Below are positions 25,012 to 33,006 of a DNA stretch of 64,000 nucleotides, in pieces. The first letter of the stretch is position 1. Every line of letters begins with the position of its first letter. The position numbers and the translations under genes are program-made. The stretch comes from Peribacillus butanolivorans (GTDB lineage: Bacteria; Bacillota; Bacilli; Bacillales; DSM-1321): contig NZ_LGYA01000001.1 of the NCBI RefSeq assembly GCF_001273755.1, positions 3,303,177 through 3,367,176 of the forward strand. The letters run 5' to 3'. The notes under the pieces are model-generated. The model saw only the letters and a list, made by a program, of their open reading frames with translations, was not told the DNA's origin and ran no database searches.

Positions 25012-26274
25012 TCACGCCTTATGCCCACCAAGCAGCCTACTTCGGTAAACAGCTGTACCTGCTTCTGTATACGAAACCGCACGCAACAGTGATTTTGATC
25101 CATATTTATGGCGAATCCGGTCAACCGTATAACCCAACTCCCGTTTTTTCCAGCGCGAAGCATCAAATAAAGTCAGCTGCATCTCGTTATCATCCACAAT
25201 ATTTGAGAGCGTGACCGCTATGCTTCGAACTGTTTTTTGCTTATTATAGTTCTCATGAAAAAGCTCCAGACAGACTTTATATAACTCCATCGTAATGTTA
25301 GTCGGTTCGTTAATCGAACGAGAACGGTGAAAACCTCCGCCAAACTCATTCTTGCTGTAGCCAATGCTTAGACTGACCGTCCTTCCTGCCTTTCGATGGG
25401 TACGTGCCCTTCTTCCAACTTCTTCGCAAATTTCCAATATGACCTGCTTGACCTCATGCTCCTCCTTATAATCTCGCAGTAGAATTTGACTTTTGCCAAA
25501 GCTGACCTGTCCTTCAATAATCGCTGCTCCCATATCCGATAAATCTATTCCCCAAGCGTGGTGGTAGAGCTGATTGCCCATAATTCCAAACTTCGCTTCA
25601 AGTAATTCAAGATCATAATTGGCAAGCTGGCCAACCGAAAATATCCCCATTCCATGAAGAGTTTTTTCTACGCGTCTTCCGATCCCCCACATTTCACGAA
25701 GCGGAGAAATCGGCCAAAGTTTGTTTGGAACATCTTCATACTTCCATTCGGCAATCCCTTTATGTTTGGCCTCCAAATCAAGGCAAAGCTTCGCCATCAG
25801 CATGTTTGGCCCAATTCCAATGGCACATGGGAGTTGCAATTCCCGTTCGATTTCATCTTTTATTTTTTCGGCTATCACCCGGGTGTCTCCCCATAAAGAA
25901 GCGGCTCCATCGACTTTCACAAAACTTTCGTCCACACTATATACATGAATCGCTTCTTTCGGGACATAGCGGTTGAACAAGCGGGTAATTTCCGTCGAAA
26001 TCCTTAAATAGGTTGCCATTTTAGGTTCAACGAGGACAATTCTTGGATCATTCGGGATCTCAAACATCCGCGAACCTGTCTTAATACCAAATTCCCTTTT
26101 CATTTTTGGAGAAGCCGCAAGCACAATGCTACCCGTCCTATTCAAATCACCAACCACCGCTAGATAACATTCGAGTGGATTCAAACCAAGCATGACCGCT
26201 GAACAGCTTGCATAAAAACTTTTCATATCGATACACATAATTGATTGTTTCGGCATCGTCCTATAATCCATCAT
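25012..26274 (-). CDS. uvrX: Y-family DNA polymerase UvrX/YqjW (PolY2 type)
   Basis: 420 residues. Catalytic carboxylates are in CIDMKSFYASC (Asp, about 14) and YSVDESFVKVDG (Asp-Glu, about 112). PCAIGIGPNMLMAKLCLDLEAK is the palm/fingers motif and WGIGRRVEKTLHGMGIFSVGQLA the helix-hairpin-helix of the thumb. Near the C terminus MQLTLFDAS is a beta-clamp binding motif. It performs error-prone translesion synthesis; B. subtilis YqjW is SOS-induced and mutagenic after UV. Starts at tandem ATGs (26274, 26271) after GGGTG. Two LexA boxes flank its promoter; yqjX follows. Confidence 0.93.
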   Translation of the reverse strand: MMDYRTMPKQSIMCIDMKSFYASCSAVMLGLNPLECYLAVVGDLNRTGSIVLAASPKMKREFGIKTGSRMFEIPNDPRIVLVEPKMATYLRISTEITRLFNRYVPKEAIHVYSVDESFVKVDGAASLWGDTRVIAEKIKDEIERELQLPCAIGIGPNMLMAKLCLDLEAKHKGIAEWKYEDVPNKLWPISPLREMWGIGRRVEKTLHGMGIFSVGQLANYDLELLEAKFGIMGNQLYHHAWGIDLSDMGAAIIEGQVSFGKSQILLRDYKEEHEVKQVILEICEEVGRRARTHRKAGRTVSLSIGYSKNEFGGGFHRSRSINEPTNITMELYKVCLELFHENYNKQKTVRSIAVTLSNIVDDNEMQLTLFDASRWKKRELGYTVDRIRHKYGSKSLLRAVSYTEAGTAVYRSRLLGGHKA

Positions 26275-26289
26275 TTCTTCACCCTAATA

Positions 26290-26303
26290 AGAATATACGT
26301 TCG
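26290..26303. promoter_or_regulatory. LexA (DinR) box 1 of uvrX
   Basis: AGAATATACGTTCG, on the other strand CGAACGTATATTCT; consensus CGAAC-N4-GTTCG with one core mismatch. It lies between the -10 and the uvrX start. Confidence 0.7.
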
Positions 26304-26309
26304 CTTTTT

Positions 26310-26315
26310 ATTATA
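26310..26315 (-). promoter_or_regulatory. -10 element of uvrX
   Basis: Perfect TATAAT on the minus strand between the two LexA boxes. The -35 region falls in box 2, so both boxes would block the promoter. Confidence 0.6.
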
Positions 26316-26329
26316 TCCATAACTTTAAC

Positions 26330-26343
26330 CGAATATACGTTCT
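26330..26343. promoter_or_regulatory. LexA (DinR) box 2 of uvrX
   Basis: CGAATATACGTTCT, sharing the 12-base core GAATATACGTTC with box 1, 40 bases away in the same orientation. It covers the -35 region. Confidence 0.7.
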
Positions 26344-26588
26344 CTTTCAATGGAAGTTTTATTACAAATTTCTACTTTTTAAGGTAATCACCTTCAAAAA
26401 ACAAAATAACCCTAATAAATACTCATTTTCCATAAAAATACATTATAACCAAATAGTTTTTAAAAAAATAGATTAATTAGTATCTTGAATAATTAAAAAT
26501 ACAACTAAATTCCCATTATTCATTTAAAACAACATCCCTTTTCAATAGCCTTTAGTCTAATCTTATTTTAGTCTTACTGCCCATCTTT
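26344..26588. other. AT-rich spacer between uvrX and the NlpC/P60 gene
   Basis: About 245 bases of very AT-rich DNA without an open frame or a terminator. Its right part leads into the WalR box and promoter of the hydrolase gene. Confidence 0.5.
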
Positions 26589-26605
26589 TGTAATGAAACT
26601 GTAAT
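26589..26605 (+). promoter_or_regulatory. WalR binding site
   Basis: TGTAAT-GAAAC-TGTAAT fits the WalR consensus TGTWAH-N5-TGTWAH at every position. It lies 15 bases upstream of the -35 of a cell-wall hydrolase gene, an activating position. Confidence 0.75.
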
Positions 26606-26620
26606 CAAAAATATGTCGTA

Positions 26621-26648
26621 TTGTCACAATGGTATTGTAGGATAATAT
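26621..26648 (+). promoter_or_regulatory. Sigma-A promoter of the NlpC/P60 gene
   Basis: TTGTCA (26621-26626), 16 bases, TAATAT (26643-26648), about 40 bases before the start codon. Confidence 0.6.
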
Positions 26649-26688
26649 TGTAAAGAATAATAGAAAGAAAGATAGAGAGAGAGAGGAA

Positions 26689-27357
26689 ATGAGAATTATG
26701 AAGAAATGGATTGCTTCAGCTGCCGTTGCTTCTGCAATGATGCTAACCCCACTGCAAGCCTTTGCAAATATTGGAGATCAAACCCTCAGACCCGGAATGA
26801 CTCATAGCGATGTCAAACAACTACAACAACTTTTAAAAACTAAAGGTTATTTCACATATTCAGGTTCACTGACTACATATTATGGCACCTATTCTGTGTC
26901 CGCAGTAAAAAAATTCCAAAAAGCCAAAGGGTTAACTGCCGACGGAATTGCCGGCCGTGGCACATTTAATGCGCTTGGTGTTTATAACGTCAATAATACA
27001 AGCTTGATCAGCTATGCAAAAACCTTAATAGGAAAACCCTACAAATGGGGCGGAACAACACCAACTGGATTCGACTGCTCAGGCTTCGTCTATTACGTAT
27101 TCCAGAAATCACAAGGAATTACCTTACCACGTACAACATCATTGCTCTATTCCAATACTGGTTTAAAAGTATCTTCACCATCTAAAGGTGATCTTGTATT
27201 CTTTGATACTTCTTCTGGAAGAACAGGAGTATCACATGTTGGAATCTATATCGGAAATGGTCAATTCATTAGTGCTACGTCTTCAAAAGGAATAACCATC
27301 ACTGATATGGATAATTCTTATTGGAAACCAAAATACCTAGGTGCGAAAACTTTATAA
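26689..27357 (+). CDS. Secreted NlpC/P60 D,L-endopeptidase with peptidoglycan-binding domain
   Basis: 222 residues. Signal peptide with cleavage after LQAFA (about residue 27); PG_binding_1 domain (RPGMTHSDVKQLQQLLKTKG to GRGTFNALG, about 33-100); NlpC/P60 domain from 110 to the end. Catalytic cysteine in TGFDCSGFVYYVF, histidine in VSHVGIYIGNG, third polar residue near the C terminus. It likely cleaves the gamma-D-Glu-meso-DAP bond of stem peptides, like LytE or CwlO. Start ATG 26689, ATG 26698 possible. A consensus WalR box upstream suggests control by the WalRK cell-wall system. Confidence 0.92.
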   Translation: MRIMKKWIASAAVASAMMLTPLQAFANIGDQTLRPGMTHSDVKQLQQLLKTKGYFTYSGSLTTYYGTYSVSAVKKFQKAKGLTADGIAGRGTFNALGVYNVNNTSLISYAKTLIGKPYKWGGTTPTGFDCSGFVYYVFQKSQGITLPRTTSLLYSNTGLKVSSPSKGDLVFFDTSSGRTGVSHVGIYIGNGQFISATSSKGITITDMDNSYWKPKYLGAKTL

Positions 27358-27366
27358 AATCCGATA

Positions 27367-27391
27367 ATAAGAACATAGGCTAAGTTCTTAT
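27367..27391 (+). other. Hairpin after the NlpC/P60 gene
   Basis: ATAAGAAC / GTTCTTAT, an 8-bp stem 10 bases after the stop codon, without a T run. It may stabilise the mRNA 3' end ahead of the true terminator. Confidence 0.35.
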
Positions 27392-27420
27392 CAGCCGATT
27401 CATAGAGAAATTCCTAAAAA

Positions 27421-27465
27421 TAAACCGGACAGAATTTATATATGATTCTGTCCGGTTTATTTTAT
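27421..27465. terminator. Bidirectional terminator
   Basis: A perfect 15-bp stem (TAAACCGGACAGAAT and its complement, 27421-27435 and 27445-27459) with a 9-base loop. It serves the NlpC/P60 gene and contains the stop codon of the convergent lipoprotein gene. Confidence 0.9.
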
Positions 27466-27987
27466 ATATAAGATTTCATCCGTGAAATCTTCTACAGTCA
27501 CTATAAATGATGAATCTAAGTTAGAACGATTCATCATTTCGATATTATACACATGCTCTGAAGGTAAATGCATGACTTCAAGTACCATGAATCGTTGACT
27601 TTCCGCTTTGCTCATGTGCTCAATTGCAGCAGTTACCGCCTTTTGTTCCGCCAAGCTCTTTTCGTCCGTTAGCACGCGAATCAATTCTGCTTCCGCTTTC
27701 GCAGGATATGTTTTCTTAATACCACCCCGATGCCATGGTTTTACTTTCATCCCGATAACCAAGTCCGAGTAGTTGAGGTCCTTCCCGTGTTGATCTTGTA
27801 TATATGTACGATTGGTTACCTTGTAATACGTCCCTTTAATCAAAATCCGATTATCGTCTAGATCCGTAATAAAGCCTTCTTCCCCCTTATCAATGGCCTC
27901 CTGCGTGTTCTTTTCTGAAGAGGATTGACAGCTTCCCAGAATAAAAGCCACTAGTGTATATACAAAAAGGTTTAACATCATCTTCAT
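27457..27987 (-). CDS. Lipoprotein with DUF3221-like domain
   Basis: 176 residues. The signal peptide ends in a lipobox LGSC (Cys about 20). The mature part has EEGFITDLDDNRILI and YSDLVIGMKVKPW, typical of DUF3221 proteins that carry an OB-like repeat, followed by a second domain of mixed composition. It would be anchored to the outer face of the membrane. Function unknown. Its stop codon lies within the terminator stem. Start ATG 27985-27987; a TTG-free AGGAGG-like GAGGG lies upstream. Confidence 0.75.
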   Translation of the reverse strand: MKMMLNLFVYTLVAFILGSCQSSSEKNTQEAIDKGEEGFITDLDDNRILIKGTYYKVTNRTYIQDQHGKDLNYSDLVIGMKVKPWHRGGIKKTYPAKAEAELIRVLTDEKSLAEQKAVTAAIEHMSKAESQRFMVLEVMHLPSEHVYNIEMMNRSNLDSSFIVTVEDFTDEILYIK

Positions 27988-28117
27988 GAAAATCCCTCCT
28001 ATAAAATAGACGAATTTTCCAGTAAAAGAGTTACTAATTTATCTGAAAATAAACTGAACCTCTTGTAAAAGGGACTTATGTCCCAGCTCCTCCATTTTTC
28101 TAGTCTTTCCTTCATAC

Positions 28118-28155
28118 AAAAAAGAGGAATGTCATTTGACAGTCCCCTTTTAATT
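28118..28155 (-). terminator. Terminator of yqjP-yqjQ
   Basis: AAAAGGGGA-TGTCA pairs with TGACA-TCCTCTTTT around a 3-base loop with one mismatch; T6 follows on the minus strand. It is 40 bases after the yqjQ stop. Confidence 0.75.
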
Positions 28156-28196
28156 ATAGACCACCGTTCGTTTTGTCCCGATATCAACAGTTTAGC

Positions 28197-28988
28197 CTAT
28201 TTTTTAAAAAATGCTTTTTTCCCAAAAGTCTCGGTGATTCTTGGAAACATGTTATACCATTTCCCAGCTAAATCCATCCAGCCAGGGAGGTTGATTTCCC
28301 TCTTATTAGTCAGCATAGCCGCCACGATTTTGGCTGCGACATCCCCCGGCTTAAGCATAAATTTTTCGATATTTTTCACATATGTCCCAGATTCATCCGC
28401 AATGCTAAAGAAATTCGTTTCTATTGGCCCAGGATTGACGGTGGTCACAAAAACATGATCTTCCATTAGTTCAAGTCGAAGCGCGTTTGAATAGCCAAGC
28501 ACCGCAAACTTGGTCGAAGAATACAATGTAGATTTGGGAGTGGCAATTTTACCGGCCTGTGAGGCAATATTAATGATGTGCCCCGATTTTCGCTGCTTCA
28601 TATAAGGGAGTACTAGCTTTGTGCAGGCCATCAATCCAATCACATTGACAGCAAACATCGCTTTTGTCTCATCTAATTCTGTATCCAGGGCTTCTTTAAA
28701 CGTGCCGAAACCAGCATTGTTAACCAATACATCCACCTCACCGATTTGAGCATGGATATCGCCAAATACCATTTCCACCTGGTCCGTGTCTGCCACATCA
28801 AGTTTATATGCATATGCATCAACACCATATTGATTAGTTAGTTCATCCCTTAGCTGATGTAATTTATCCAGGCTTCTAGCCAAGAGAACAAGGCGCCCTC
28901 CCTGCTTTGCTGCTTGAATCGCCACTTCCTTGCCAATCCCTCCGGAAGCCCCGGTAATTACAATAACTTTCCCTTGCAACTTATTCAA
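28197..28988 (-). CDS. yqjQ: Short-chain dehydrogenase YqjQ
   Basis: 263 residues, classical SDR fold. TGASGGIGKEVA (NAD(P) loop, about 12-23), LDVADTDQV, VNNAGFGTF (about 88-96), catalytic Ser in INIASQAGK and YSSTKFAV (Tyr/Lys, about 155). NPGPIETNF follows. Substrate unknown. The start is a TTG at 28986-28988 with GAGGAGG eight bases upstream. It follows yqjP by 23 bases, the same pair as in B. subtilis. Confidence 0.9.
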   Translation of the reverse strand: MNKLQGKVIVITGASGGIGKEVAIQAAKQGGRLVLLARSLDKLHQLRDELTNQYGVDAYAYKLDVADTDQVEMVFGDIHAQIGEVDVLVNNAGFGTFKEALDTELDETKAMFAVNVIGLMACTKLVLPYMKQRKSGHIINIASQAGKIATPKSTLYSSTKFAVLGYSNALRLELMEDHVFVTTVNPGPIETNFFSIADESGTYVKNIEKFMLKPGDVAAKIVAAMLTNKREINLPGWMDLAGKWYNMFPRITETFGKKAFFKK

Positions 28989-29011
28989 AAAATTATCCTC
29001 CTCGAGAACCT

Positions 29012-29980
29012 TTAAGCGATTGAATACAGAATTACCCCTGATTGAGTTTCTGTTTCGATTTCACCCAAATCTTCTAAATAGTCTAGCTGACCGATCGTTT
29101 CCGATAGTGTTAGGCCGACTTCCTGAAGATATACTTTCGGGAAAAGCTGCTGACATACTTCAAATGCTGATAAAGGTTTATCTTGAAGCATACTTTTCAC
29201 CTGCATGGCCCGATTATGCTGCCGCTCAAATCTATATTGAATCAAATCAGCAACCGCGTCTCCATCCACTTCAGATCCATGCCCAGAGTATACAGTGGAT
29301 ATAGATATTCCTAAGAATTTCTGAAGCGAAGCGTTGTATTGCAGTAACGGACGTGGACGGTCACCGCCCGGAAGTAAAGGCGGTTCCATTAACGGATTAG
29401 GTGAAATTTTCGCAAGTAAGTGGTCACCCGCAATCATCAAGCCATCACTTTCACGGTAAAAGGATAAATGACTTTGAGCATGTCCAAGAGTCTCGATCGC
29501 TCGCCATCCTGGAAGTCCAGGAAGTTCATCTCCCTCAGCTAAAAACCCCTGTAACTTTCTTTCACTAAGGAATTTGATTTCGTCGCGGTAATGAATCAAA
29601 TTATTTTTCAACTCTTCAGCTACTCCAAACTTCGTAGCATAGTCCAGAAAAAAACGATTATGGGTTTCAAGGAACTCATCACTAATAGTCAGCCACCGCT
29701 GATTATTTTTATGTCCGTAAACAGGAACTTCCTTATCAAAGAAATCGAGTGCACCGGCATGGTCCGGATGATGATGGGTCAAGATGATTTGTTCGATATC
29801 AGACAGTTTTAGCCCCAATTCTCCAAGCCCGTAAGTCAAAACTTCTTTTGATTGGTTTGTTTTAACGCCAGTATCAATTAAAGTTAAAGCATCCCCTTTA
29901 ACTACATAAACATTTACATCGCCAACTGCAAACGGCGTTGGCAAAGCAAGTTTAGCAATATCTCCATTCCAATTCACCAT
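29012..29980 (-). CDS. yqjP: Metallo-beta-lactamase fold hydrolase YqjP
   Basis: 322 residues. Metal motif ILTHHHPDHAGAL (HxHxDH, about 67-79), further ligands in ETLGHAQSHLSFY (His) and MIAGDHLLAK (Asp) and a C-terminal His in YSGHGSEV. A winged-helix-like tail (about 245-320) is typical of this COG0491 subgroup, which includes lactamase B2-like proteins. Substrate unknown. Start ATG 29978-29980 with GGTGG eight bases upstream; upstream ATG 29986 and GTG 29992 are worse placed. Cotranscribed with yqjQ. Confidence 0.9.
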   Translation of the reverse strand: MVNWNGDIAKLALPTPFAVGDVNVYVVKGDALTLIDTGVKTNQSKEVLTYGLGELGLKLSDIEQIILTHHHPDHAGALDFFDKEVPVYGHKNNQRWLTISDEFLETHNRFFLDYATKFGVAEELKNNLIHYRDEIKFLSERKLQGFLAEGDELPGLPGWRAIETLGHAQSHLSFYRESDGLMIAGDHLLAKISPNPLMEPPLLPGGDRPRPLLQYNASLQKFLGISISTVYSGHGSEVDGDAVADLIQYRFERQHNRAMQVKSMLQDKPLSAFEVCQQLFPKVYLQEVGLTLSETIGQLDYLEDLGEIETETQSGVILYSIA

Positions 29981-30158
29981 AATCATTTCCACCTTAAAAT
30001 ATTATATTTATATAAATCTTTTTATACGCAATACCTATTAACCTGTCCATTTATCAAGAAAATGAATGTTTAATTACCATTTTACATGTATTATTAAATA
30101 TTGTCATTATTTTCACATAATTCACGTATTTTTTTTGAAGCTAAAACATATATTATCA

Positions 30159-30188
30159 TTGACAGAGTACTGATGCATCCTTCATAAT
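30159..30188 (+). promoter_or_regulatory. Sigma-A promoter of the proI leader
   Basis: TTGACA (30159-30164), 18 bases, CATAAT (30183-30188). Transcription would start just upstream of the T-box leader. Confidence 0.65.
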
Positions 30189-30194
30189 CACAAG

Positions 30195-30465
30195 TAATTA
30201 AAGACGGAATGGCTGTGATTAAGGCCAAGTAAATTTATTGATGGCGTAAAGAGAGTGAAGCTCGGAAAGTGCTGAAAGGCTTCATCGCCCTCTCATTATT
30301 GAACCTACCTTATGAGCCTTCAGGAAAACCTGACGTAAATCCCGCGTTAGAGGATTCAAGTGCAGCTTTTCTATTTATTTTTTATGGAAAGTTGAACAAA
30401 GGTGGTACCACGGAAGCTAGACCTTTCGTCCTTTATCGGATGAGGGGTCTTTTTATTTTTTTTTA
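30195..30465 (+). ncRNA. T-box riboswitch, probably tRNA-Pro, controlling proI
   Basis: The leader has the invariant T-box motif TGGTACCACG (30403-30412), which pairs with the tRNA acceptor end, followed by a terminator hairpin (30419-30450) and a long T run. Stem I features include AAGAGAGTGAAGCTC, GTGCTGAAAGG and the closing CTCTC. A likely specifier is CCT (Pro) in GAACCTACC near 30301-30309. Uncharged tRNA-Pro would stabilise the antiterminator and allow proI expression. Proline T-boxes before proI are known in Bacilli. Confidence 0.88.
30419..30465 (+). terminator. T-box controlled terminator before proI
   Basis: AGACC/GGTCT and TCC/GGA pairings with a T-rich tail (TTTTTATTTTTTTTT). It is mutually exclusive with the antiterminator that contains the T-box motif. 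Confidence 0.8.
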
Positions 30466-30505
30466 AAGTGGACCATAAATAGAATGTACAGAAGGAGCGA
30501 GAAGT

Positions 30506-31351
30506 ATGAAAAAAATCGCATTTATCGGAGCTGGATCGATGGCGGAAGCAATCATTTCGGGATTGGTCACTCAACAGGTCATTGACTCGGCAAATATTTT
30601 TGTTACGAATAAATCAAATGATGAACGGTTTGATTATTTAAAGAAGGAATACGGTGTGACAGCAACAAGGTCACTACAGCAATTACTACAAGATGCAGAT
30701 CTAGTGGTACTAGCAGTGAAGCCGAAAGATATTTTAGAAACGATGCAATCAATAAAAGAATACATTCACGAAGAAATGCTGTTCATTTCCGTTGTGGCAG
30801 GGGTTCATACAACTAGTTTAGAAGGAATTGCCGCTAAGCAGGTCTCCATCGTCCGCGCTATGCCTAATACATCGGCAGCTGTCGGAAGATCAGCAACGGC
30901 TCTTGCAGCGAATAGTCATACAGACGAAGTACAATTACAAACAGCGATTACCCTTTTTGAAACGGTAGGATCGGTTTCCATTGTTGAAGAAACACAGCTC
31001 GATGCCGTAACAGGCTTATCTGGGAGCGGCCCCGCTTATATTTATTACTTGGTCGAAGCATTAGAAAAGTCAGCAGAATCAATAGGGCTCGATTCTGAAA
31101 CCGCAAAGCAATTAATCCTTCAGACACTGATAGGTGCGGCTGAGATGTTGCAGAAATCACCGAAAACTCCTGCCGTGCTTCGAAAGGAAGTAACATCACC
31201 AGGTGGAACTACAGAAGCCGGTTTGAAAGCACTTCAAGCGCATCAAGTCCAGGAAGCGTTCATTGCCTGTGTTGAAGAAGCGACCGAGCAATCTAAGCGG
31301 ATGGGTAATCAAATTAGCAAAGAGCTCGCCAAGTATGTAGTACCGCAGTAA
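30506..31351 (+). CDS. proI: Pyrroline-5-carboxylate reductase
   Basis: 281 residues. N-terminal Rossmann fold KIAFIGAGSMAEAIISGL (GxGxxA, residues 3-20), VLAVKPKDI, IVRAMPNTSAAVG (about 112-124) and the signature domain with TGLSGSGPAYIYYLVEAL and LRKEVTSPGGTTEAGL (about 225-240). It converts 1-pyrroline-5-carboxylate to proline with NADPH. Start ATG 30506 with AAGGAGCG upstream. Expression is controlled by the T-box leader, so the enzyme rises when proline is short. Confidence 0.96.
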   Translation: MKKIAFIGAGSMAEAIISGLVTQQVIDSANIFVTNKSNDERFDYLKKEYGVTATRSLQQLLQDADLVVLAVKPKDILETMQSIKEYIHEEMLFISVVAGVHTTSLEGIAAKQVSIVRAMPNTSAAVGRSATALAANSHTDEVQLQTAITLFETVGSVSIVEETQLDAVTGLSGSGPAYIYYLVEALEKSAESIGLDSETAKQLILQTLIGAAEMLQKSPKTPAVLRKEVTSPGGTTEAGLKALQAHQVQEAFIACVEEATEQSKRMGNQISKELAKYVVPQ

Positions 31352-31363
31352 AAAGCACATCAT

Positions 31364-31420
31364 AATAGGCTGTTGACTTACACCCCATAATCGGAAGTGT
31401 TAAGCCAACAGCCTATTTAT
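31364..31420 (+). terminator. Terminator of proI
   Basis: AATAGGCTGTTG (31364-31375) pairs with CAACAGCCTATT (31405-31416), with further imperfect pairing inside. A short T-rich tail follows. Confidence 0.75.
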
Positions 31421-31531
31421 GTAGGGAGCTAATACCTGTTAAGGAATTTACCAGAACAAGAGAAACACTAAGACGTTGTTTTTTGTAATCTCAGCAAAAA
31501 GGGACCAATTCCTCTCAATTGTTGATAACTA

Positions 31532-31963
31532 TTACTTAATAATCAGCATATCTGCTTCATCAAAACTCCAATCCTCCGAATACGCAACTTCCCAATAGTA
31601 ACCATCGAGGTCTGAAAAATAGCCGCTATATCCTCCCCAAAAAACACGTTGTGGTAATTTCTCGATTATTCCTCCAGCCTTTTCAGCCTTTTTAATAATG
31701 TCATCAACTTCTTCAATTGATTTAGCGTTATAAGCAAAAGTAACACCTGAAAATCCATTCCGTTTAGGCTGTTCTTTCTCATTAATGTCTTTTGCTAACT
31801 CTTCTATAGGATATAAAGCAAGTTTTGTTCCTGCATTATTAAAAAAAACAACAGCAGGATTGTCCTCTTCACTAGGTGTATGGAATCCTAATCCATCCCT
31901 ATAAAATCTTAGAGATTTATTAATATCTCTAACCCCTAAAGTAATAAGGTTTATTCTGTTCAT
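31532..31963 (-). CDS. VOC-family (glyoxalase-like) protein
   Basis: 143 residues with the vicinal oxygen chelate fold: NLITLGVRDINKSLRFYRDGLGF at the N terminus, GVTFAYNAKSIEEVDDIIKKAEKAGG in the middle and GYSGYFSDLDGYYWEVAY near the end, where the Glu is a likely metal ligand. It may be a glyoxalase or resistance-type protein; no specific substrate is suggested. Start ATG 31961-31963 with GGGGGG seven bases upstream; an ATG five codons earlier is not supported. Confidence 0.85.
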   Translation of the reverse strand: MNRINLITLGVRDINKSLRFYRDGLGFHTPSEEDNPAVVFFNNAGTKLALYPIEELAKDINEKEQPKRNGFSGVTFAYNAKSIEEVDDIIKKAEKAGGIIEKLPQRVFWGGYSGYFSDLDGYYWEVAYSEDWSFDEADMLIIK

Positions 31964-32145
31964 ACTTGTCCCCCCCATTTTCTTTCTTCATATGATAGTT
32001 CGACGCTTAGAATTTTTTTCCTTTTTTTATCACTTCATCACTGTTACTAAAATAGCTCTAAAAAATCCATTCTTTATCAACCTTTAAAAAAGGAGCAGAA
32101 AATGCCGAAGTGATTCCTTTAATTATCCATATGGACGCAAATTAC

Positions 32146-32174
32146 GTAGGAAATTCACTTTCTTTGCCGAATGA
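32146..32174 (+). promoter_or_regulatory. Sigma-H promoter of racA
   Basis: GTAGGAAAT (32146-32154), 11 bases, GCCGAATGA (32166-32174). Against RNAGGAWWW-N11-12-RNNGAATWW there is one mismatch. racA is a sigma-H-dependent early sporulation gene. Confidence 0.7.
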
Positions 32175-32246
32175 TTACTTGTTTTGTCATCTGTAAAGGG
32201 ATTGCCTCTTCCATCTCGAATTCTACACACAAAAGGGGGAATCTCG

Positions 32247-32762
32247 ATGAATACAAGTGCAGTTGCCCGGTTACTGAACGTTTCCCATAGTACGATTCAA
32301 CGCTGGGTTACCCAATTGAATATGGAGGTAGAACGAAATCAGCTCGGACACTATCAGTTTTCAGACGATGACATTGCATTATTGAGAAAAGTCCAAGATC
32401 AGCTGAACGAAGGAATCATTCTCCAAAAGGTCAGCATATCAGAGAAAAAGATTAGAAAGGCAACAGTACAGAAACAACATTCCGAAACGAATAAAGAACA
32501 TGATCGAATGATAGAAAGGATTGTTAGGCTTGAAAATGGACTAAAGACAAAAGCTGATGACGTTGTCTCCTATCAAATTTTACAACACAGAAGCGATATG
32601 GAAGACCTACAAAAACTCGTTAAGAAGCTTGAAGCACGTATTGAAGAGTTAGAAACAAAAAAAGTTCCGCCAATCGATTATTTTCTGGCTGCTGAAGAAA
32701 CGGCTGCCACTAAAAAAACGAAGAAATGGCCATTCATGAAAACGATTTTTGGAAATAACTGA
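32247..32762 (+). CDS. racA: Chromosome-anchoring protein RacA
   Basis: 171 residues. N-terminal MerR-type helix-turn-helix (MNTSAVARLLNVSHSTIQRWVTQLNMEVERNQLGHYQFSDDDI, about 1-43), a long coiled-coil (about 85-145) with KADDVVSYQILQHR matching RacA, and a basic C terminus (KKTKKWPFMKTIFGN). RacA bridges the origin region to DivIVA at the pole during axial filament formation. Start ATG 32247 with AAGGGGG upstream; the 21 earlier in-frame residues are upstream leader. A sigma-H promoter precedes it. In B. subtilis racA lies elsewhere on the chromosome. Confidence 0.88.
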   Translation: MNTSAVARLLNVSHSTIQRWVTQLNMEVERNQLGHYQFSDDDIALLRKVQDQLNEGIILQKVSISEKKIRKATVQKQHSETNKEHDRMIERIVRLENGLKTKADDVVSYQILQHRSDMEDLQKLVKKLEARIEELETKKVPPIDYFLAAEETAATKKTKKWPFMKTIFGNN

Positions 32763-32949
32763 ACGTGATGCTTCTTCGAAGAGCAGAGCGGTCAACGATT
32801 AATACCAAAGAATATGATAGCCTTCCTTCTTCTACCTGCAAATTTAAGATCATACAAATACCATTAGACCTCGATGTACATCCTTTAGCCCATGACTCTT
32901 CGAACGCAGAAATAGTTCAAGAACCCGAGCTAGTAATTACCTCAAATAT

Positions 32950-33003
32950 AAAAAGGCCGCGGCCCCAAGGTTAAACTTCCACCTAAGGGCCGGGCCTTTT
33001 CAT
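32950..33003. terminator. Bidirectional terminator between racA and the ABC operon
   Basis: AAAAGGCC(GC)GGCCC pairs with GGGCC(G)GGCCTTTT around a 20-base loop. It is GC-rich and serves both convergent units. Confidence 0.8.
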
Positions 33004-33006
33004 CAT

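Noticed and set aside
27999-28187. Minus-strand open frame between the lipoprotein gene and yqjQ
   Set aside because: It runs over the yqjQ terminator and lacks a start signal.
32765-32974. 69-codon open frame on the plus strand after racA
   Set aside because: No ribosome site, composition not protein-like, and the end falls in the terminator. Kept only as noise.
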